Under the pieces are notes generated by a model that was not told the origin of the DNA, ran no database searches, and saw only the letters and a program-made list of their open reading frames with translations. DNA of 11,900 bases from positions 1 to 11,900 of the forward strand of contig SCSR01000096.1 of the NCBI GenBank assembly GCA_004297575.1, read 5' to 3'. This DNA comes from an archaeon. Lineage in GTDB: Archaea; Aenigmatarchaeota; Aenigmatarchaeia; CG10238-14; SCSR01. Below are positions 7,393 through 11,900 of this stretch, piece after piece; within the stretch, counting starts at the first letter, position 1, and each line of letters opens with the position of its first letter. The position numbers and the translations under genes were made by a program.

Positions 7393-7408
7393 CATTTGAA
7401 CACCGCCC
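7393..7408 (+). repeat. 16-bp element, copy 2
   Basis: CATTTGAACACCGCCC, one mismatch from the copy at 6906-6921. It lies 9 nt upstream of the strong TATA box of the CDC48 operon, where an archaeal activator or repressor could bind. Confidence 0.5.
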
Positions 7409-7417
7409 GCCAACGTA

Positions 7418-7429
7418 ATATTTAAATAC
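7418..7429 (+). promoter_or_regulatory. TATA box of the CDC48 operon
   Basis: ATATTTAAATAC is close to the archaeal TATA consensus. The expected transcript start is near 7450. That leaves a leader of about 27 nt containing GTGAT (7468-7472), a Shine-Dalgarno match 4 nt before ATG 7477. The upstream in-frame ATG at 7435 would precede the transcript start, so it is not used as the gene start. Confidence 0.65.
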
Positions 7430-7476
7430 TTTTTATGTTATACATAATACTAAATTTAGGAACACATGTGATAAAA

Positions 7477-7815
7477 ATGACCAAGGTAAAGCGCGGCATA
7501 TTGTTCACGTTCTCTGTCAAGACTGAAAAGTTCAAGACGCCCTCCGAGAGGACGACGTTCTTCCGCAAGCTCTACGGCTGGAAGCAGGTCGTGACGAATG
7601 ACGAAAAGACATACGAATACGAGAGGCCTGGAATAATCGACGATGTCCCGCATGAAAAGGTGGACCAGTCTTCCTTCATCGTTCCCGAGCACGACATTGA
7701 CGAGATAATGGATTTTTTCGAGCATTGGAGCAACAAGGTCATGTTCAGGACGTTCAAGGTGCTTTTGGACGACGATATCAGCAAAATGTTCGACGAATTC
7801 GAGGTGGACGAATGA
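7477..7815 (+). CDS. Small conserved-looking protein heading the CDC48 operon
   Basis: 112 residues, cytosolic, function unknown. The predicted order is strand (RGILFTFSV), helix (PSERTTFFRKLYGW), two strands (KQVV and KTYEYERPGII), a further short strand (SSFIV) and helix (DIDEIMDFFEHWS), then strand (MFRTFKVLL). This is roughly the beta-alpha-beta-beta-alpha-beta plan of ferredoxin-like folds, shared for example by Cas2 and PaaX C-terminal domains. That is a topology guess, not a family match. The C-terminus is strongly acidic (DDDISKMFDEFEVDE), as is common in adaptor or partner proteins. The start is fixed by GTGAT 4 nt before ATG 7477. CDC48 follows after 36 nt on the same strand, so it may be a cofactor or regulator of that ATPase. 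Confidence 0.7.
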   Translation: MTKVKRGILFTFSVKTEKFKTPSERTTFFRKLYGWKQVVTNDEKTYEYERPGIIDDVPHEKVDQSSFIVPEHDIDEIMDFFEHWSNKVMFRTFKVLLDDDISKMFDEFEVDE

Positions 7816-7840
7816 ATTTATTCCTTATTCACGAAATTAT

Positions 7841-7845
7841 AGGTG
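7841..7845 (+). promoter_or_regulatory. Shine-Dalgarno that sets the CDC48 start
   Basis: AGGTG lies 6 nt before ATG 7852. The GTG inside it (7843) is in frame but is part of the ribosome binding site, so translation should start at 7852 and not at 7843. Confidence 0.7.
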
Positions 7846-7851
7846 AAAGAA

Positions 7852-10137
7852 ATGGCTGAAGACAAGGACATCCGCATCAAAGTGGGAGAACTGACCGCCC
7901 GTGAAGAGGCTGGCAGGGGCCTGGTACGCATCGACGCGAACATCATGTCCAAGCTTGGCATACGCGAGGGTGATGTGATAGAGCTGGAGGGCAGCAAGAA
8001 AACCGCGGCAATAGCAGTCCGTGCCTATCCTGCGGACGTTGGCTTGAACCTGATAAGGATGGACGGCATCACAAGAAGGAATTCAGGCAGCGGTGTGGGA
8101 GAGTTCGTCAAGATACGCAAGGCTGATGTCAAGGAAGCCAAGCGCGTCACAATAGCTCCAGCTGAAAAGGGAATCATCATCCATATTTCCCCTAACCTGA
8201 TCAAGCAGAACATTTACATGAGGCCGGTTGTCAAGGGCGACATCATCATCCCGTCTCCGGTCGTGCGAAGGCGCGGAAGGGGAAGCAGCATGTTCGAGGA
8301 ATTCATCGGCATCGATATCGAGGATTTGTTTTTCACTCCGTTCTCAGGAGAGACAAGGTTTGTTGTTGTTAACACTGACCCGAACGCGATTGTAAGGATA
8401 AACGACGCTACTGACTTGGAGATATTGCCTGAGCTTCCAGAGTCGCTGAAATTGGAAGAGCGCGCAGTCCCTGCAGTCACTTACGAAGATGTTGGAGGAA
8501 TCAGGGAAGTCGTGCAGAAGGTCAGGGAGATGATAGAGCTCCCGTTGAGGCATCCGGAATTATTTGAGAGGCTGGGTGTCGAAGCGCCAAAGGGAGTGTT
8601 GCTGTATGGTCCGCCGGGAACTGGTAAGACTCTGCTGGCAAAAGCGGTTGCAAACGAATCAGGTGCCAACTTCATTTCCATATCCGGTCCCGAAATCATG
8701 AGCAAGTGGTACGGTGCAAGCGAGGAGAACCTGAGGAAGATATTCGACGAAGCTGAAAAGAACGCGCCTTCGATAATTTTTGTTGATGAGATTGATTCCA
8801 TCGCACCGAAACGTGAAGAGGTCACAGGCGAGGTGGAGCGCAGGGTCGTCTCACAATTGCTCACGCTGATGGATGGATTGAAGAAACGTGGCAAGGTTGT
8901 GGTCATCGCAGCGACCAACAGACCGAACGCCATCGACCCGGCATTGAGAAGGCCTGGAAGATTTGACAGGGAAATCGAACTGCCAGTGCCGTCGCGCGCA
9001 GGGCGATTGGAGATATTGATGATACACACGAGGAGCATGCCGCTTGACAAGGATATCGACCTGAGCTGGCTGGCAGATGTCACTTATGGTTATGTAGGCG
9101 CTGACCTGTGGAGCCTTGCCAAGGAAGCAGCCATGTCTGCATTGAGGCGCGTGTTGCCTGAGATGAAATGGAAGACCGAGGAGGAACTGCCAAGGGAGGT
9201 TATGGAAAAGCTTATTGTAAAGAAACAGGATTTCGAGAATGCATTGCGCAATGTCGAGCCATCGGCGATGCGTGAAGTCTTGGTAGAGATTCCGAAGGTC
9301 AAGTGGAATGATATCGGCGGTCTGGAGAGTATCAAGGACTCGCTGAAAGAGATGGTCGAGTGGCCGCTCAAGTATCCGGACAGCTTCAGCAGGATGGGCA
9401 TAGAGCCGCCGAAAGGAGTGTTGCTGTACGGTCCGCCGGGAACTGGTAAGACTCTGCTGGCAAAGGCAGTTGCAAATGAAAGCGGCGCGAACTTTATCTC
9501 AGTCAAGGGTCCAGAACTGAGAAGCAAGTGGGTCGGCGAGAGCGAGAGGATGGTCAGGGATTTGTTCAGGCGCGCCAAGCAAGTGGCACCGTCCATAATA
9601 TTTTTTGACGAGCTGGATGCGCTGGCACCGAGAAGGAGCAGGAGCAACGGCGAGCATGCGACCGAGAGCATAGTCTCGCAACTGCTGACGGAAATGTCCG
9701 GGTTGGAGGAATTGAAGGGCGTTGTAATCATTGCTGCGACGAATAGGCCTGACATGATAGACCCTGCATTGCTGCGCCCAGGCAGACTTGACAGGTCATT
9801 GCTCGTGCCGCCACCAGATGAAGAGTCGAGATTATTGATATTGAAGATCCATGCCAAAGATGTTCCGCTAAAGGGTGTTGATCTTGAAGAGATTGCCAAA
9901 AAGACCGAGAATTACAGCGGTGCTGACCTTGAAGCACTAGTGAGGGAAGCTGCGATGATTGCACTAAGGGAGAACATCGATGCGAAGGAAGTCAAACCGA
10001 ATCACTTTGAGGAAGCATTGAAGAAGGTGACGCCAAGCATCTCACAGGATGTGATAAAGCATTATGAAAAATTCGTCGAGAGGCAGAGGAAGATTAGGGA
10101 AAGAGAGGAGGTTGCCCCGCCTGCATACATCGGGTGA
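7852..10137 (+). CDS. cdc48: CDC48/VAT/p97-type AAA+ ATPase (unfoldase/segregase)
   Basis: Hexameric ATP-driven protein unfoldase, 761 residues, the normal length for archaeal VAT. Domains in order: N-terminal double-psi barrel (about 1-90); second N-domain (about 95-195) with a basic and hydrophobic insert (RRRGRGSSMFEEF); D1 with Walker A GPPGTGKT (253-260), Walker B Glu313 in IIFVDEID and arginine-finger segment RRPGRFDR; D2 with Walker A (527-534), Walker B Glu587 in IIFFDELD and LLRPGRLDR. The lysine-to-glutamate spacing is 54 residues in both rings, as in human p97, so both should hydrolyse ATP. The C-terminus PAYIG resembles, but does not exactly match, the hydrophobic-Tyr-X motif that docks ATPases on the 20S proteasome. 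The downstream metallopeptidase overlaps the stop region, which points to a coupled unfolding/proteolysis role. Confidence 0.97.
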   Translation: MAEDKDIRIKVGELTAREEAGRGLVRIDANIMSKLGIREGDVIELEGSKKTAAIAVRAYPADVGLNLIRMDGITRRNSGSGVGEFVKIRKADVKEAKRVTIAPAEKGIIIHISPNLIKQNIYMRPVVKGDIIIPSPVVRRRGRGSSMFEEFIGIDIEDLFFTPFSGETRFVVVNTDPNAIVRINDATDLEILPELPESLKLEERAVPAVTYEDVGGIREVVQKVREMIELPLRHPELFERLGVEAPKGVLLYGPPGTGKTLLAKAVANESGANFISISGPEIMSKWYGASEENLRKIFDEAEKNAPSIIFVDEIDSIAPKREEVTGEVERRVVSQLLTLMDGLKKRGKVVVIAATNRPNAIDPALRRPGRFDREIELPVPSRAGRLEILMIHTRSMPLDKDIDLSWLADVTYGYVGADLWSLAKEAAMSALRRVLPEMKWKTEEELPREVMEKLIVKKQDFENALRNVEPSAMREVLVEIPKVKWNDIGGLESIKDSLKEMVEWPLKYPDSFSRMGIEPPKGVLLYGPPGTGKTLLAKAVANESGANFISVKGPELRSKWVGESERMVRDLFRRAKQVAPSIIFFDELDALAPRRSRSNGEHATESIVSQLLTEMSGLEELKGVVIIAATNRPDMIDPALLRPGRLDRSLLVPPPDEESRLLILKIHAKDVPLKGVDLEEIAKKTENYSGADLEALVREAAMIALRENIDAKEVKPNHFEEALKKVTPSISQDVIKHYEKFVERQRKIREREEVAPPAYIG
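8593..8642 (+). repeat. Near-identical Walker A segment, D1 copy
   Basis: This 50-bp segment of D1 matches 9415-9464 in D2 at 49 of 50 bases, including a 35-base exact run (8608-8642), so even third codon positions agree. Sequence on either side differs at the usual silent sites. Confidence 0.8.
9415..9464 (+). repeat. Near-identical Walker A segment, D2 copy
   Basis: The D2 partner of 8593-8642. The only difference in 50 bases is a silent TAT/TAC change in the Tyr codon before the P-loop. Confidence 0.8.
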
Positions 10138-10138
10138 T
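10133..10138 (+). promoter_or_regulatory. Shine-Dalgarno overlapping the CDC48 stop codon
   Basis: GGTGAT spans the CDC48 TGA (10135-10137) and lies 4 nt before ATG 10143. It is a full match to the archaeal anti-Shine-Dalgarno core. It decides the metallopeptidase start at 10143 rather than at the GTG 10134 contained in it, and indicates translational coupling. Confidence 0.75.
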
Positions 10139-10142
10139 TGAT

Positions 10143-10631
10143 ATGAAAATTTTACAAAAGGAGTTTGAAAAGGCGAATACTTTTTCTGAGTTGTTTGAGC
10201 TGGTCAAGATTGTTGTCAAGGAATCCCTCAATATGGAACGCACCGGGTTGATGCTGAGCTTGTCAGAGCTCGGCGTGCAGCCTAACGGTTTTGTCGGAGG
10301 ATATCATCCAGTCGGTTCGAATGTCATAGTGATGAACAAGACTGCTACAGACCTTGTGGATCATGTCAATCCTGAAATTTCAAAAGCCTACCGTTTCCAT
10401 ATTCTTTTGCATGAATACCTGCACACGCTCGGGATATTGGATGAGGAGAACGTGCGTGCAGTCGCGTACGTGGTGAGCAAGAAAGCTTTCGGAGGAAAAC
10501 ACCCTGTAACCATGGTCAGCGCCAGGTTCGGTGAAATCCTCAAAGGCATGTCATATGACATCAAGCCCAGAAGCAGCGGGATAGAGATTGTGAATGATTT
10601 CGACATCAGCAACGTCAGTTACATCGGATAA
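10143..10631 (+). CDS. Small zinc metallopeptidase, HExxHxxGxxD type, CDC48-linked
   Basis: 162 residues, soluble, no signal peptide. The active-site helix reads HEYLHTLGILD: His90, Glu91 and His94 form HExxH, Gly97 gives the turn, and Asp100 falls exactly where metzincins place their third zinc ligand (HExxHxxGxxH/D; Asp is known in snapalysin-type enzymes). Glu101 and Glu102 follow directly, so a gluzincin-like Glu ligand cannot be excluded. Met124 in HPVTMVSA is a possible Met-turn. The N-terminal ~35 residues are helical. It should be a cytosolic endopeptidase, or possibly an inactive relative. The Shine-Dalgarno overlaps the CDC48 stop, so it is made together with that unfoldase. Its last residues, SYIG, echo the CDC48 end. 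The final 13 bp overlap the convergent glycosylase gene. Confidence 0.8.
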   Translation: MKILQKEFEKANTFSELFELVKIVVKESLNMERTGLMLSLSELGVQPNGFVGGYHPVGSNVIVMNKTATDLVDHVNPEISKAYRFHILLHEYLHTLGILDEENVRAVAYVVSKKAFGGKHPVTMVSARFGEILKGMSYDIKPRSSGIEIVNDFDISNVSYIG

Positions 10632-11263
10632 GCGCATCTTTCCGACAGAGGGCAATCTTCGCATGACGGTTTTTTCTTGCAGAACTGCTTCGCATGCTCC
10701 ACTATCAGCGCATGGAACTGCTTGCATGATTCCACATCATTGATTTTCTCGTGGACAATCTCCTGCAGCTCGTCGTACGATTCCTTCCCGCTGATCATCC
10801 CTAGCCGCGACAATATCCGGTAAGTGTATGCATCGATCGGCACAATAGCTCTCTCAGCCGCATACAAAAGTATGTCATCAGCCGTCTCTTTTCCCACGCC
10901 CTTCAATGACAATAATTCCTTCCTCAGTTCACCCGTATCCTTTCCAAACATTTTTCCAACACCACCATAATTTTCCACGATATACTTTGCCACTCCTTTG
11001 ATGCGGTTCGCTTTCTGCTTGTAGAATCCAGTCGGTCTGATCGCCTTTTGTATCTTCCTGACATCCGCACTCGCAAGAGCTTGGGGTGTCGCAATCTTTT
11101 CATCTGTCAGGTTCCTGATCACCATCTCCACCGACTTCCATGATGCCTGCTGTGTCAGTATCGCACCCAAGATTATCTCGAATTGCATGTTCCTCTTATC
11201 AACGATGGGCCACCACTCCAGCCTCCCGAACCGCTGGGACAGCGCCCTGTACAGGTGTTTCAT
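10619..11263 (-). CDS. HhH-GPD DNA glycosylase, endonuclease III family (MagIII/MJ1434-like)
   Basis: Base-excision repair enzyme, 214 residues. The N-terminal helices contain GAILTQQASWKSVE. The helix-hairpin-helix is LLSLKGVGKETADDILLYA (117-135), followed by the catalytic aspartate Asp144 (VPIDAYTYRI). Four cysteines, 195, 201, 204 and 210 (C-x5-C-x2-C-x5-C), form a 4Fe-4S site near the C-terminus, one residue tighter than in E. coli Nth. Position 126 is Glu where Nth has its Schiff-base lysine (Lys120), so this should be a monofunctional glycosylase without lyase activity. The GKETAD form of the hairpin recalls the branch holding H. pylori MagIII (3-methyladenine glycosylase) and MJ1434. 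The substrate is inferred, not shown. It starts 35 bp from metK, divergently, with no visible Shine-Dalgarno. Confidence 0.88.
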   Translation of the reverse strand: MKHLYRALSQRFGRLEWWPIVDKRNMQFEIILGAILTQQASWKSVEMVIRNLTDEKIATPQALASADVRKIQKAIRPTGFYKQKANRIKGVAKYIVENYGGVGKMFGKDTGELRKELLSLKGVGKETADDILLYAAERAIVPIDAYTYRILSRLGMISGKESYDELQEIVHEKINDVESCKQFHALIVEHAKQFCKKKPSCEDCPLSERCAYPM

Positions 11264-11313
11264 AAACCATTTAAATATAAAGTATGAAATAAATCCGTAT
11301 GAAACACATGTTC
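11249..11313. repeat. Imperfect inverted repeat spanning both divergent start codons
   Basis: The first 15 bases of the glycosylase gene (11249-11263, minus strand) and of metK (11299-11313, plus strand) agree at 13 positions: ATGAAACAC, one mismatch, TGT, one mismatch, C. Together they form an inverted repeat with a 35-bp centre. Both genes thereby begin Met-Lys-His. Confidence 0.55.
11264..11298. promoter_or_regulatory. Divergent leaderless promoters for glycosylase and metK
   Basis: The 35 bp hold two TATA boxes. ATTTAAATATA (11269-11279) is centred 25 nt before the metK ATG. GATTTATTTC on the minus strand (11286-11295) is centred 27 nt before the glycosylase ATG. Each predicted transcript start falls on its own start codon, and the two promoter footprints overlap fully. 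Confidence 0.6.
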
Positions 11314-11900
11314 ACTTCTGAGTCAGTTACAGAAGGTCATCCTGACAAGGTTTGCGATCAGATTTCCGACGCCGTTTATGATGAAATGCTAAGACAGGAT
11401 CCCAACAGCCATGCGGGCATTGAATGTTTTGCAACTACTGGTCTGGTTGTGGTCGGAGGTGAAGCCAGAACCAAAGCTTATGTTAATATCCAGGACACCG
11501 TAAGAAGAGTGCTCCGTGAAATCGGTTACGACAAACAGGAATTCGGCTTCTGTGCCGACGATATTGGCGTTATTGTCACTTTACACGAACAGTCTCCAGA
11601 CATCGCGCAAGGCGTTGACGAAAGCAAAGATGCAGATAAGGAAATTGGAGCCGGTGATCAGGGATTGATGTTCGGTTACGCTACAAATGAAACTGAAGAA
11701 CTTATGCCTTTGACATTGATACTGGCCCATAAGTTGACTAAGAAATTGGCTGAGGTCAGGAAAAACAAGACATTGCCTTATTTGAGACCGGATGGGAAAT
11801 CACAAGTTACTGTGGAATTTGAGGACGGTAAGCCAAAGAGGCTGGAAACCGTGGTTATCGCAGCTCATCATTCAGCTGATGTTGATATAGAAAAGTTGCG
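11299..11900 (+). CDS. metK: S-adenosylmethionine synthetase, bacterial MetK type (3' end cut)
   Basis: Makes S-adenosylmethionine from methionine and ATP. About 200 N-terminal residues are present and the frame is open to the window edge; the full family length is near 380-400. Visible motifs are FTSESVTEGHPDKVCDQISD at the N-terminus (the catalytic His14 and metal-binding residues lie here), the family signature GAGDQGLMFGYATNE from Gly117, and EVRKNKTLPYLRPDGKSQV. These match bacterial/eukaryotic MetK closely and not the divergent archaeal MAT, so the gene may have been acquired from bacteria at some time in the lineage. Its composition is close to the local average, so the transfer, if real, is not recent. 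The start codon fits a leaderless promoter. The product also supplies the methyl donor for the nearby DNA methyltransferase. Confidence 0.95.
   Translation, partial: MKHMFTSESVTEGHPDKVCDQISDAVYDEMLRQDPNSHAGIECFATTGLVVVGGEARTKAYVNIQDTVRRVLREIGYDKQEFGFCADDIGVIVTLHEQSPDIAQGVDESKDADKEIGAGDQGLMFGYATNETEELMPLTLILAHKLTKKLAEVRKNKTLPYLRPDGKSQVTVEFEDGKPKRLETVVIAAHHSADVDIEKL

Noticed and set aside
7435..7476. An upstream start adding 14 residues to the operon-leading protein
   Set aside because: The ATG at 7435 lies before the transcript start predicted from the TATA box at 7418-7429, whereas ATG 7477 has a Shine-Dalgarno.
6642..7476. tRNA, CRISPR array or insertion sequence in the loose region
   Set aside because: No cloverleaf-capable segment, no regularly spaced repeats, and no transposase or terminal inverted repeats were seen. 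The only repeat is a pair of 16-mers.
8481..9899. Two long minus-strand frames opposite cdc48
   Set aside because: They mirror D1 and D2 (both contain the same Ser/Pro-rich complement of the Walker A region) and have no independent promoter or motif.
10126..10134. A canonical HbYX proteasome-docking tail on CDC48
   Set aside because: The motif requires Tyr as the second-last residue. Here Tyr is third from the end, so only a resemblance can be claimed.

Overview
The window is a gene-dense piece of an archaeal chromosome. The signs are a two-ring CDC48/VAT AAA ATPase, TATA boxes about 25-28 nt upstream of several start codons (leaderless transcripts), and GGTGAT-type Shine-Dalgarno sites in front of operon-internal genes. 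The partial S-adenosylmethionine synthetase at the right edge is of the bacterial MetK type, not the divergent archaeal MAT. Together with short intergenic spaces and several unassignable proteins, this suggests a DPANN-like lineage, but rank and name cannot be fixed from the sequence alone.

Layout. (1) 1-3692, plus strand: a 5'-truncated unknown protein, a 605-residue TIM-barrel protein that keeps the four metal ligands of the xylose-isomerase/sugar-epimerase superfamily but carries a large insert, and a nucleotidyltransferase with a helical C-terminal half and its own leaderless promoter. (2) 3695-5078: an AT-rich two-gene cassette, a beta-class DNA methyltransferase followed by an HNH endonuclease. 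It is read as a laterally acquired type II restriction-modification system placed 2 nt behind the nucleotidyltransferase stop codon. (3) 5100-6641, minus: a 14-TM MFS drug exporter of the DHA2 type. (4) 6642-7476: the loosest region, with a candidate 25-residue very basic peptide, a small membrane protein on the minus strand, and two copies of a 16-bp element flanking that membrane protein. (5) 7477-10631, plus: an apparent operon of a small protein with a predicted ferredoxin-like topology, CDC48, and a small zinc metallopeptidase with an HExxHxxGxxD motif whose Shine-Dalgarno overlaps the CDC48 stop codon. (6) 10619-11900: an endonuclease III-family DNA glycosylase (minus) and metK (plus), divergent across 35 bp that hold both promoters.

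The strongest candidate for an undescribed system is the CDC48-metallopeptidase operon. An unfoldase is translationally coupled to a metzincin-like protease, which recalls the eukaryotic Cdc48-Wss1/SPRTN pairing, and both proteins end in the residues Tyr-Ile-Gly. Second is the metK/glycosylase pair: the maker of the cell's methyl donor shares a compact two-way promoter with an enzyme whose family includes a 3-methyladenine glycosylase. Functions proposed from gene proximity are inferences.
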